DNA of 64,000 bases from assembly GCF_023634065.1 (NCBI RefSeq), contig NZ_JALKCV010000004.1:1-64000 (forward strand). Direction: 5' to 3'. How positions within the stretch are numbered: the first letter of the stretch is position 1; each line of letters starts with the position of its first letter. Below, in pieces: positions 1 to 10,000 of this stretch. This DNA comes from Microbulbifer litoralis. GTDB taxonomy: Bacteria; Pseudomonadota; Gammaproteobacteria; Pseudomonadales; Cellvibrionaceae. The notes under the pieces were generated by a model, which saw nothing but the letters and a program-made list of their open reading frames with translations, searched no databases and was not told the DNA's origin. The translations under genes and the position numbers were made by a program.

Positions 1-3000
1 TTGAATAGTTCGGTGGCATAGCACCAGGTCAGTTCCAATCCTCGCTCCGAGGGCTTGGCGTACAGCGTCAGGTCATAGTTAACATTGAACGGCGGACTGG
101 CCTCGCCTTCCCTTCCCCCATCTTGGAGGCCGACGATATCACTGTCCGAATACACTAGGTTCAGCACCAACTGGAACAAAGGACTATAACTGCTGTTGCG
201 TTCCGGGTTGAGCGTATGTACCAACACCTCGAACGGCATGTCGAAATGCGCCTGGTCTTCGAGGGTCTTCTTGCGTACCGCGACGAGATGCTCGAGGAAG
301 GAGTGCTCACCACGAACCTCACTGCGTACCACGCCGGTGTCCACGAATGCGCCAATCAGATGGCGCGTATCGGGATGCTCGCGATTGGCAGTGGCTGTCC
401 CCAGCACGATATCGCACTGCCCGGACCAGCGTGCAAGAAACGCCGAGAAGAGTGCTTGCAGACCGGCAAACAGTGTCGCCTTGTGATTGAGGAACAGCAT
501 AGACAACGGCTTGTGCTGTGCCGGGGCGATAAGTTGCCAGTGATAAGCGCCCGCTGAACTCGGGTTCGCCGGGCGTGGATAGTCCAGCGGCAACCCATGC
601 ACTAGCGGCAGCTCGTCGAGGCGCTGCATCCAGTATGCTTCCAGTGTCGGAAGCCTTTCCTGCAGGACCTGGCGTTGCCAGGCCGAATAATCGCGGTACT
701 GGATCGGCAAAGAAGGCAACTCAATAGGCTGCCCTTGTGACAATGCCCGGCAGGCCGCCCGAACCTCCTCCGCCAACTGTTCGTTGGACCAGGCATCTGA
801 CACGATGTGATGCAGATTGACCAGCAGTTGACCGGAATCCGGCAGCTTGATCAGCGTAGCCCTGATGAGCGGGCCGTTGCCCAAGTCATGCTCCAGTTCA
901 TCCTCCGCCTCCAGCAGTGCATCCAGTCGTCGCGCTCGCTCTCTGCTGTCGTTGTCTCGCAGGTCTACCGTCTGCAATGGGCAGTGACCCTGCGCATGGA
1001 CCAGCTGCCACAGGCCGTCGGCATATTCGAAGCTTGTCCGCAGTGCCTCGTGCCGCGCTACTACGTTGTCCAGCGCCTGCCTAACGACATCTTGGCTGTA
1101 ATCAACGGGTAGCTCAATGCGCATCACGATATTGAATCGCTTTCCGCTCTCGCTCAGATTGTCAACCAGCCAGAATTTACTCTGGCTATAGGACGCGGGA
1201 AAGCGGGTCACGCCGTTCGATGCACGAGCATCCGCTGCCGGGACAGGCACGGATGTGATGCGAGAAACACTGTCGGGCACAAGGGGCGAACGGATCTGCT
1301 CGGCAATATCTCTGAAGCGCGAGTAATCAAGGATATCTCGCACCTGCAACATGCAACCGAACAACTCGTACAGCCGGCTGCGCAGCTGCATCGCGATCAG
1401 CGAATGACCGCCGAGTTCGAAAAAGCAGCTGTCTGCACCAATGGAATGCGCCGGCACGCCCAACAGCGATGACCAGACCTCGGCCAGCCTGAGTTCCACT
1501 TCGCCAACGGGGGCCCGATCTGCATCCGCGTCGGCGGCGGTCGCGTGTACAGGCAGATTCAGTAAGGATTTCCGGTCGAGTTTGCCATGGCGTGTCATCG
1601 GCCAGTTTCGGAGACTGTTGTAACGTGCCGGATGCATATAGGGCGGCAGCTGGTCCCGCAGTGCCTGCCTCACACTTTCTGCCAACGCCTCGGGCTCACC
1701 GCCGGAAGCATCCGCAGGCGGAATCAGATAGGCCAACAGTTGCTGGGTCTGGTGGCTGAATATCACCCGGACGTCATCGACCAGGCTGGTCGCCAGAATC
1801 GCCTGCTCTACTTCACCTGCCTCTACCCGATAGCCGCGCACCTTCACCTGACTGTCCCGGCGCCCCACGAATTGCAAACGCCCGTCGTCCAACCATCGCA
1901 CGAAGTCGCCGGTACGATAGAGACGATTGCCCGTATGTGGTGGGAAGGGACTGTCGACGAAGGCTGCGCGAGTCTGGGCCTCTGCGCCAAGATAGCCGCG
2001 CGCAACGCAGTCGCCTCCTATGTAAAGTTCGCCCACGCTACCGTGCGGAAGCAGCGAACGCCTCTTCCCCAACACGTAGGCGGAACAGCCCGGCATTGGC
2101 TGGCCAATAGTGACCTGTCGTCCGTCAAGCAAGTCAAAAGCGCAGTTGACTGTTGTCTCGGTCGGCCCGTATGCATTGAGTACCTTACGGTTAAAGCGCG
2201 TGCAGTACTCGGTCAGTCGCTCCAGCGCTCGCGGGGAGGTATCGTCGCCGCCTATGATCAGATGTGGCGCATACTCGCCCTGCGATATACCTTCAATCAA
2301 TGCTACAGCAAGCGGTGGCGTGGTCTTGAATATGCGCACCCGATGCTGCTCGATAAGGCGTTGGATTTCAGCCGGTTCCATCATCTGCTTCGCCGACAGA
2401 ACCACAACTCGGGTACCGGAGCACAGCAACGCCAGGCCAATCAATACGGGGTCGAATGTGAACGCGTGGTTGATTAACCAGCTCTCCGGCATCTCTACTC
2501 CCAAGGCCTCGCACTGCCGCGCAAAGCCTGGCACGAAACCGGCGAACTGGCGATGCTCCACCATGACGCCCTTCGGGCAGCCCGTGGAGCCAGAGGTATA
2601 GACCACGTACATCAACTGGTCGGCGTGTGCGTCGCAGCCGATGTCCTCTTCTTCCGGCTCAAAGGCAAGAGCCTGCGCCAAGCCTAGCACCGTCAACTGG
2701 CCAGATTGCACGTGACCCCATACAGAGGGATCGGCACAAAGCAGCAACGCCGGCCTGGAATCTTCAAGAATCATGCGATTGCGCGCTAGCGATGCCTCGC
2801 CCTCCAGGCAGACGAAAGCGCTGGCGGTCTTCAGCACGCCCAGCATTGAGGCGATCGTCGAGATACTGCGCGGTCCGTGCAGGGCGACCAGAAACTCACC
2901 GTCGCCACGCATCCCAGGGCAGACCGCGTGGATTGCCGCCGCGATCCGCCGTACCCGCGCAGCCAACTCCGCGAAAGTTACCGACTCATACTCGTCCACT

Positions 3001-4523
3001 GCGGCAACCCGGTCCGGCGTGCGCCGGGCCTGTACATCAAACCGGGCAATCAACGACTGGAACTGCGTCGGCTCGGCAGCCTCGCCTTGCCCAAGTGCCA
3101 ACAGCTTTGCCCCCTCAGCTGCACCGAGCATTGGCAATGCATAGATGTTCTGGTCCGGGTCGACAATAGCGGACTCAGCGAGCTGGAAAAGATGTCGCTG
3201 CAGGGTGGCGATCCAGGCGGCCTCGAACAGGTCGGCGTTGTAGTTGAAATGAAATTCGATGCTGTCGTCGCCGGTCTCGACCACGTATAGCGTCAAGTCG
3301 TATTTGGCCTGCTCGGACACCACCACCTCGAACCCGCCGCGGCCAGCGCCGCCATGTGTCGTACCGTCAATCATGTTGAGCATGATCTGGAAAAGTGGCG
3401 GGGCATGGCTGGCCCGCTCCTTGTGCAACTCGTTCACCAGCGAGATGAATGGGACATCGCCATTGATCATGGCTGCAATACTCGCTTCGCGGACTGCGGC
3501 TACGAGTTCGGTGAAACTCAAGTCTTCGTGGCAATCTATGCGCAATACCACAGGGTCTGCGAACTGCCCGACCAGACTTTCCAGTGCAGCACCACTGCCA
3601 TCAGCGCTGGTACGTTTACCGAATGGTACGCCGATAACCACATCCGTGCTGTTGGCATGGCGGGCAATCAACACAGAAAACAGGGCATGGACGACATTGA
3701 ACAGCGAAGTGCCAAACGATGCAGACAACGCCCTGAGTCGACACGACAGATCCCGGCGAAACACCGCGGAATGCATGCCGCCACGATGTCCCAGTCCTTT
3801 GCGTCGGGTGGCATTCACGGGGAGGCCGTGTACCGCGGGCAAGTCGTCTAGATGGTCACGCCAGTAATTCAACTGACACTGGAACTCCTGTCCCTTGATC
3901 TGCGATTCCTGTGCACGACAATAGTCAAAATAACTCATTGACAGTGGAGGAAGGCCGCAGGGGCGCTGCGCTGCAAACGCCTCGTAAAGCGCGTCGAACT
4001 CACGTTCAAACACTGTCATCGACTGTGCATCGAAACAGATATGGTGAACCGACAACACGAGCACGCTGCGTTGCTCACCCACCATGAGGTGTTCGATTCT
4101 GAGCATCGGTCCAGTGGCGAGATCGAAAGGATCCGTTTGCGCAAGGGACAGGCGTTCCGCGAGATGCAACTGCTGTTGTTCCGGATCCAGCTCGTCCAGC
4201 TTCAGTCGAACCCAGGGGACCACGACATCGGTGAGCAGATCCTGCTTCAGCACGCCTTCGACGATACGGAATCGTACCCTCAATGCGGTATGGCGGCGGA
4301 CAATCTCGTCGACAGCTCTGCGTGCGGCTTCATCGTCGAGAGAATGCTCGAAATGGCGCGAATAGACCAGATTGTAGAGATCCTGCTCACCGTCCAACTG
4401 GCTGTGGATCCATATGCCATGCTGCTGAGCAGATGCGGTAATACCTGCGTCATCTTCGGTGGTGTCGGACGATTCTGATTTATGAAAAAGCGCAAACGGG
4501 TTTTCAAGCATATAGCTAAACAT
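1..4523 (-). CDS. Non-ribosomal peptide synthetase, C-A-PCP-C, 3' end beyond window
   Basis: Reading the minus strand from ATG at 4523 gives one uninterrupted frame of about 1,507 codons to the window edge. Domain order: condensation domain 1 (about residues 25-460) with HHICFDA near residue 160, adenylation domain (about 480-990), peptidyl carrier domain with LGGHSL and its phosphopantetheine serine near residue 1041, then condensation domain 2 from about 1095 with HHIVSDA near 1238, nearly complete at the edge. The A domain shows TSGSTGCPKG near 643, YGPTETT, YRTGD, a VKVRGYRVE core and the catalytic lysine in HGKLDRKSL. Both C domains have alanine instead of glycine after the motif aspartate. 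A tentative pocket read from aligned positions starts D-P-I; I do not assign a substrate. Starting with a C domain means it either accepts an upstream acyl or peptidyl group or N-acylates its first residue. An in-frame ATG at 4511 is an alternative start. The product is unknown. Confidence 0.95.
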   Translation of the reverse strand, partial: MFSYMLENPFALFHKSESSDTTEDDAGITASAQQHGIWIHSQLDGEQDLYNLVYSRHFEHSLDDEAARRAVDEIVRRHTALRVRFRIVEGVLKQDLLTDVVVPWVRLKLDELDPEQQQLHLAERLSLAQTDPFDLATGPMLRIEHLMVGEQRSVLVLSVHHICFDAQSMTVFEREFDALYEAFAAQRPCGLPPLSMSYFDYCRAQESQIKGQEFQCQLNYWRDHLDDLPAVHGLPVNATRRKGLGHRGGMHSAVFRRDLSCRLRALSASFGTSLFNVVHALFSVLIARHANSTDVVIGVPFGKRTSADGSGAALESLVGQFADPVVLRIDCHEDLSFTELVAAVREASIAAMINGDVPFISLVNELHKERASHAPPLFQIMLNMIDGTTHGGAGRGGFEVVVSEQAKYDLTLYVVETGDDSIEFHFNYNADLFEAAWIATLQRHLFQLAESAIVDPDQNIYALPMLGAAEGAKLLALGQGEAAEPTQFQSLIARFDVQARRTPDRVAAVDEYESVTFAELAARVRRIAAAIHAVCPGMRGDGEFLVALHGPRSISTIASMLGVLKTASAFVCLEGEASLARNRMILEDSRPALLLCADPSVWGHVQSGQLTVLGLAQALAFEPEEEDIGCDAHADQLMYVVYTSGSTGCPKGVMVEHRQFAGFVPGFARQCEALGVEMPESWLINHAFTFDPVLIGLALLCSGTRVVVLSAKQMMEPAEIQRLIEQHRVRIFKTTPPLAVALIEGISQGEYAPHLIIGGDDTSPRALERLTEYCTRFNRKVLNAYGPTETTVNCAFDLLDGRQVTIGQPMPGCSAYVLGKRRSLLPHGSVGELYIGGDCVARGYLGAEAQTRAAFVDSPFPPHTGNRLYRTGDFVRWLDDGRLQFVGRRDSQVKVRGYRVEAGEVEQAILATSLVDDVRVIFSHQTQQLLAYLIPPADASGGEPEALAESVRQALRDQLPPYMHPARYNSLRNWPMTRHGKLDRKSLLNLPVHATAADADADRAPVGEVELRLAEVWSSLLGVPAHSIGADSCFFELGGHSLIAMQLRSRLYELFGCMLQVRDILDYSRFRDIAEQIRSPLVPDSVSRITSVPVPAADARASNGVTRFPASYSQSKFWLVDNLSESGKRFNIVMRIELPVDYSQDVVRQALDNVVARHEALRTSFEYADGLWQLVHAQGHCPLQTVDLRDNDSRERARRLDALLEAEDELEHDLGNGPLIRATLIKLPDSGQLLVNLHHIVSDAWSNEQLAEEVRAACRALSQGQPIELPSLPIQYRDYSAWQRQVLQERLPTLEAYWMQRLDELPLVHGLPLDYPRPANPSSAGAYHWQLIAPAQHKPLSMLFLNHKATLFAGLQALFSAFLARWSGQCDIVLGTATANREHPDTRHLIGAFVDTGVVRSEVRGEHSFLEHLVAVRKKTLEDQAHFDMPFEVLVHTLNPERNSSYSPLFQLVLNLVYSDSDIVGLQDGGREGEASPPFNVNYDLTLYAKPSERGLELTWCYATELF

Positions 4524-5434
4524 CCCTGTTATCCTGACGCATACGCGAACGCCGCCATTCCATTAAGACGAACTATTCCGTTGTCTCCCAGCGGCACTGG
4601 CCCACTGGACTATTTCAACAATAATGAAGAGGCATTACTGTCGAGGTCAGAAGCTTCGGCATTGAGACTGCTTGTCCGAACCTTCCCAATCGCATGGCAA
4701 ATGTGTTCTGCAAATAAAGAGGATCGATAGCTTCGAGTTAACTTGAAGCCACAGGGAAGAGCTGTCCACTACTACCTATCACTGCAGTCACAGAAGTAAC
4801 GGTTCAGTACATTGCAGAATATTCAACAGGTATTAAGCCCTGACCCATGACATGCTGAACACGAAACTCTCTTCCAAGGAATAGGGTTGGCTGTGTGCAG
4901 GCAGGTGGCGCCCAGCAATCGAAAGCTGGTTCGCGGTGTTAGAGGTGAGAATCGAGAGAAACCAACAAGCACAAAAAAAGAGACTGTGCGTGAAAAAAAA
5001 TGCTGCGAATGCATGAATTCCCCAAACTTCAATATTATCAAAATTATTCGAGTAGACGAAATACCAAAACTCGCGCCTTCCTATCTGAGACATTAATGGA
5101 TAATCAAACCACAAATCAAATGATATTTTTACTGTGACAAGATATAACGAGAAGAAATTCGCGCCAATTTTAGGCCATGAAGGAAACCACCCAAAGGTCC
5201 TTACCATTTTTCCTGTCATATATGGCGATGGCTCTATAAGCTGGCTGTAATCCCAGCGATACCTGCGACGGCAGCATCAAGAAAATACTACCAATTAATC
5301 CCGGCCATTTACCAACCCTCCTTGAGCTATGAAGTAAACATCCGCATTCTAAGAATGCGGATGTTTACTTAATTTTCAAGATAGTTTGACAATGCGACCG
5401 TTCTTGTCTGAGTATTTCGAATACTAATGCAGTA
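4524..5434. other. AT-rich intergenic region without a convincing gene
   Basis: About 900 bp between the NRPS start and the hypE remnant. The NRPS promoter must lie at its left side. Base composition is visibly more AT-rich than either flank, which fits foreign DNA or an old junction. Short reading frames exist on both strands (the longest is 4833-5219 minus), but none resembles a known family. The only clear structure is the perfect palindrome at 5332-5370. Confidence 0.6.
5332..5370. repeat. Perfect 39-bp palindrome, 19-bp arms, 1-nt loop
   Basis: Arms 5332-5350 and 5352-5370 are exact reverse complements around a single A at 5351. The plus strand is followed by an AATTTTC stretch, so it could act as a weak intrinsic terminator rightward. 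On the minus strand no T-run follows. It lies 65 bp beyond the end of the hypE remnant. It could also be an operator or the scar of a mobile element. Confidence 0.8.
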
Positions 5435-5768
5435 TCAACAGATACGTGGCAGTTGCTCACCAGGAAGACGGTGGAGTATACGTTCCAATCCCAGGGTGGT
5501 TCGAAGCGTTACTTCTGGTATATTTGCGCTGCTAACAACACCAATGACCTGACTTGATTCACAACACTTGCTCCTCTTAAGCACAGCGACTGCGAGTTCA
5601 GCCTGCTGGGGTGCTACCAGAGCAATAAAACGCCCTTCACTGGCTACATACAGCGGATCAAGTCCCAGCAACTCACAGGCACCCCGCACCGGTTCGCAGA
5701 CTGGAATTTTTGACTCCGATACCATGAATTTCATCTGTGCGTTTTCAGCCAGCTTTACCAGTGCGGTG
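5435..5768 (-). pseudogene. hypE: hypE remnant: C-terminal fragment of hydrogenase maturation protein HypE
   Basis: The frame reads [11 protein letters not shown], then SKIPV, then RGACELLGLDPLYVASEG and ends in GEQLPRIC. This is the C-terminal third of HypE, including the family's terminal PRIC motif, whose cysteine carries the thiocarboxamide/cyano group destined for the NiFe-hydrogenase Fe centre. The N-terminal ATP-binding part is absent: upstream the sequence turns directly into the 3' end of a groEL remnant in another frame. No other hydrogenase gene is in the window. The methionine at 5734 lies inside the conserved domain and is not a genuine start. A functional short protein is unlikely. 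Confidence 0.85.
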
Positions 5769-6414
5769 GCTGAGCGGCATCCTCTCCTCCCCTTCCGGGA
5801 GGACCGCGATCATCGCCGCGGTGGTAATCATCAGCCCCGCGATCGAGGAGGCGTTCTGTAGTGCGGAGTGCGCCACCTTGGCAGGATCGATTATGCCCAT
5901 TTCGATCAGGTTGCCGTATTGCTCTGTCTGTGCGTTATAGCCATAGTTTCCCTTGCGCTTTCGCCGAATCCCGGTGTCTTCACCGCCGCGGTATGCATGG
6001 TGCCGCGCATGGCATTGACCACCAATGTTGCCAGCGCTTCGCCCTCGATATCTTCGGCGATAAACAGCAGAGGCTACAGCGAGATCTATCCATAGGATTC
6101 ATTCCCGAAACCACTGCCTTGAACCCCTCCTGCATGATGGCCTGGGCCAGCACCGTGGCGGTGGTGGTGCCATCACCGGCCACTTCGGAGGTCTTGGCAG
6201 CGACCTCCTTCAGCATCTGTGCGCCCATGCTCTGGAACTTGTCTTCCAGTTCGACCTCCCGGGCAATGGACACGCCGCCCTTGGTGATCACGGGAGCGCC
6301 GTAGCTCTTTTCGATGATGACATTGCGGCCCTTGGGGCCGAGGGTGGCCTTGACTGCGCCGGTGATAATCTTCGTGTGGGCGTCGGTTCCGAATCTGATT
6401 TCCCTGGCTGGCAT
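5744..6414 (-). pseudogene. groEL: groEL remnant with two internal deletions
   Basis: From ATG 6414 the sequence is a good GroEL N-terminus: [18 protein letters not shown], then [13 protein letters not shown], ending at MNPMD near 6088 (about residue 110). It then jumps, with a frame change and an in-frame TAG, to the apical-domain segment [20 protein letters not shown] (from 6073, about residue 260 of intact GroEL). That segment is joined in frame near 5943 to the C-terminal segment YNAQTEQYG...[16 protein letters not shown]. About 150 and about 180 residues are missing at the two junctions. The last codons run out of frame into the hypE fragment. No groES is nearby. It cannot encode a chaperonin. 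The conservation of the surviving pieces suggests recent loss. Confidence 0.9.
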
Positions 6415-6518
6415 GATCGCACTCTATGGATTTTGGCTGGCCATTGATCCGCAGGGTGCACCGGTAAGCATGCGCCGTGACGGTACCCCCTGTCCGGGCC
6501 GGGTAGTTGCCTGTGTCT

Positions 6519-6971
6519 TTACTGAATGGAAATCCGCTTGGGCTTGGAAACTTCGCGCTTGCCGATTGTCAGGGTCAGGACGCCATTCTCGCCTTTGGCG
6601 GAGATGTTTTCCGGGTCGGCGGTCTCTGGCAAATTAAAGCGACGATAGAACATGCCATGGGAGCATTCGCTACGCATATAGCCCTCTTTTTTCTCTTCCT
6701 TTTCCCACCTGCGTTCGCCTCGGATAACCAGGTTACCGTTATCCAAAGTGATATCGATGTCCTTTGGATCCACACCCGGAATGTCGGCCTTGACCAGGAA
6801 CTGGTTATCTTCTTCGATCACATCGACAGATGGAGCCCACTCACGGCTCGCCATTTCGCCTTCCTCATCAAAAAGGGACGGCCATCGCTCGCCCATGCTG
6901 CGGGTCAACTGGTCGAAATCTTCCTGGAAACGGTGCCATAGGTCGGTAGGTCTTCTGGCTGGAACTTTCAT
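6519..6971 (-). CDS. Small heat-shock protein, Hsp20/alpha-crystallin family
   Basis: 150 residues, the usual size for bacterial class A/IbpA-like small heat-shock proteins. An N-terminal arm with DLWHRFQEDFDQL is followed by the alpha-crystallin domain from about residue 45 (SVDVIEEDNQFLVKADIPGV). The conserved late motif GVLTLTI and the C-terminal KRISIQ, an I-x-I anchor, are present. It is an ATP-independent holdase that binds unfolding cytoplasmic proteins for later refolding by DnaK/ClpB. It lies 128 bp downstream of the glucan synthase on the same strand and next to the dead groEL, so it was probably part of the same stress module. The frame is intact. Confidence 0.93.
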   Translation of the reverse strand: MKVPARRPTDLWHRFQEDFDQLTRSMGERWPSLFDEEGEMASREWAPSVDVIEEDNQFLVKADIPGVDPKDIDITLDNGNLVIRGERRWEKEEKKEGYMRSECSHGMFYRRFNLPETADPENISAKGENGVLTLTIGKREVSKPKRISIQ

Positions 6972-7099
6972 ACTTTCCTCTCATGATCGGTGACAGAATG
7001 CGCCGCAGATCGGCGCAAATGGACAGGAAAATTATAGCGGGATAATTGGAAATCTGACGATCCGACCTACGCCAGAATGGGCCTGTATTGTCTGAACTC

Positions 7100-10000
7100 T
7101 CACGCACTTTTGAATATCCATTGCACGCGATGGCATTTGCCGTCGTCGACCAGTGTAACGCGATCGCCTTCAATCGATTGACCATCTACCGTCAGTGTCT
7201 CGATTTCGCGGCAGCCCCCGCCGGAGTTGTACACCTCAATATCGTAGCGGCTGCTCCGGAAGCGCAGCGATAAACGGAACTCGCTCCAGGATTCCGGCAG
7301 ACAGGGTTTTATCTCCAGGGCGTTACCATCGAGGATTCTCGCCCCCAGCAAGGCTTCGAGTGCCCCGCGATATAGCCATCCGGAAGCACCGGAATACCAG
7401 GTCCAACCGCCGCGGCCAACGTGAGGTGGCACGCCGTACACATCGCCGGCTAACACATAGGGTTCGGTGCGGTAGCGCTGTACACCGGCACCGGTCTCGG
7501 TGTGCGTGATCGGGTTCAACAGGTTGAACAGGTGCCATGCGCGTTCGTTGTGGCCCAAGCCGGCGGCCGCCCAGACTGCCCAGGTGGCGGCGTGGGTGTA
7601 CTGGCCGCCGTTTTCGCGGATGCCCGGCGGGTAACCCTTGATGTAGCCGGGATCCTTCTTGGTCCGGTCGAAGGCTGGCTTCAACAGCAGTATCTGCCGG
7701 GCGTCTTCATTCACCAGATGTTCGTAGGCCGAGTGGATTGCCTCACGTGCCCTTTCGGTCGGCACCTGCTGGGACAAGACCGACCAGGTCTGTGCGATCA
7801 GATCAATCTGGCACTCATCGCTCTCCCGGGAACCGATCGGGGTACCGTCATCGTAGTAGGCGCGCCGATACCAGGCGCCGTCCCAACCATTTTTTTCCAC
7901 CTGCTGGCGAAAGTTGTCCCCCAGTTCCCGATAGTAGTCGGCCAGCGCCCGATCACCGATGTAATCGCACAGCGGCGCCATGTCGCGGCATACGCGCAGC
8001 AGAAACCAGCCCATCCATACGCTTTCGCCGCGCCCGGTGGTACTGATGCGGTTGAAGCCATCGTTCCAGTCGCCGTTGCCGATCACCGGCAATCCGTGCG
8101 GCCCCACGGCGCTGGCGCGCTCGATCGCGCGGCAGCAGTGTTCGTAGAGAGAGCCGGATTCATCGGCGGTATCAAATTCCGCGTAGCGCTCGTGCTCATC
8201 CCGCGCCAGTGGCGCGCCCTGCAGGTAGCTAACCGGTTCGTTCAGGATGCCGTAGTCACCGGTGGTGCGGATATACTGTGCTGTGACCAAAGGCAGCCAC
8301 AGCAAGTCATCGGAACATCGGGTGCGCACACCGCGCAGCGGTTCCTCGTGCCACCAGTGCAATACATCACCATCCTGAAACTGGCGCGAGGCCGCCCGCA
8401 GTATATGGTCGCGGGTCCATTCGGGATGAGTCCACAACAGTGCCTGTACGTCCTGCAACTGGTCGCGAAAGCCGAAGGCGCCGCTGGATTGGTAAAATCC
8501 GCTGCGGCCCCACAGGCGACAGGCCAACGTCTGGTATGGCAGCCAGCGGTTAACCAGGATTTCCGTCGCCTTGTCCGGTACCGCAATCTGCACGCTGCCG
8601 AGATAGTCTTCCCAGAACTGCTCGAAGATCTCGCGGGCCTGTTCGGCTTTTTCAGGGGCACGGAACTGCTTCGCCAGCTCCAGCGCCTGTGTGCGGTCAC
8701 TGCCCTCGCCCATCACAAAATAGACCTGCTGGGTTTCACCGACACCCAGGTCGATATGAACCTGGTAAGCGGCACAGGGGTCGCCACCGCACTGCACCCG
8801 CCCGGACAGCCCGATGCGGAACAGGGCCTCGGGCGCGGCCAGACCGCCCGCCCTGCCGAGGAATTCGTGACGGTCGGTGGTCAGTCCGTGTGGCGGCAGA
8901 CTGGCGGTCAGGAAGGCGACGCCGGGGTTGGCGTCGGGCACAAACGCGTTGCGAGCCAGCAAGGCATTGCTATCGGATTCGAATTCACACACCAGGTAGG
9001 GCCAACTGGCCGCGCGCACCAGCCCCTGGACCCACTCCACGTAGTAAGTGGCGGTGAGGCGCCGCGGTCTGTCCCAGCAGTTTTTCAGCGTCAGGCGCGC
9101 GATTTTTACCGGTGCCTCCCGGTCCGCATAAAAGCGCAACGCTTGCTCCAGACCATGGCTGTTGTGGCGAAATTCACTGTAGCCGGCGCCATGGCGTACC
9201 TGGCAGGCGGCCGCGGCCGGGCGCGGCGCCGGTGTCGGCGTCCAGACTTCGGCCGTCTCTTCGTCGCGCAGGTAAAGCACTTCGCCGCTGGGATCGCGCA
9301 CCGGGTCGTTGTTCCAGGCCGTCAGCCGGTGCTCGCCGCTGTTGCCGCTCCAGGTACAGCAGGAACCGCCTTCGGAAACCAGGCAGCCGAAGCCCGGGTT
9401 GGCAATCACATTGACCCACGGGGCCGGCGGGCGCTGCCCCGGCTCCAGGTGCAGGATGTATTCGCGGCCATCCGCGGAGAAACCGCCGAGACCATTGTCG
9501 AACAGCAGATCCGCCGGGCGCTGCAGTTCCGGTGTCGACTGTGAGACGCCCTCGTCCGGGCGCACCGGTACAAACGGCGGCAGCGGCTGTAGCTGTGACT
9601 GCAGGCTGGCAGCGCCGCGCTCGAGCTGGGTCGCAACCGAGCCGGCATCGGAATCCAGTACCACCCGGGCCGCAGCCAGCAAGCGGATACGCTCGACCCC
9701 GGGCAGTTCCTGCCCCGGTACCATGATGACCGAGCCGGCCAGCTTGCGCAGCGTGCGGCCGCGGATATCGTCGATCATTTCCTGCAGGCGGTCGCGGGTC
9801 TGCTGGGCATAGCCGGCGGATTCCTCGTCGATGATTACCAGGTCCACCGGCAGACCGCGGCCGCACCAGAGTGTATGCGCCTGCAGGATCGGCTCGGCAA
9901 AGCCGATATCCTGCTCCTCGCGGATCTGCACCAGCAGTATCGGGTTGTCGCCGGAGATGCCGCGGCTCCAGAGACCGGGCTGGATATGACGGCTACGGGC

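Noticed and set aside
1587-2477. Long plus-strand frame opposite the NRPS
   Set aside because: It is antisense to an uninterrupted adenylation domain with all core motifs, and its translation resembles no family.
4833-5219. 128-codon minus-strand frame in the AT-rich gap, with a GRREFWYF stretch reminiscent of DUF805
   Set aside because: Only a few residues match, the rest does not form the expected membrane helices, and there is no convincing ribosome-binding site.
7502-9544. 680-codon plus-strand frame inside ndvB
   Set aside because: High-GC antisense frame. The minus strand encodes the GH94 domain with its motifs.
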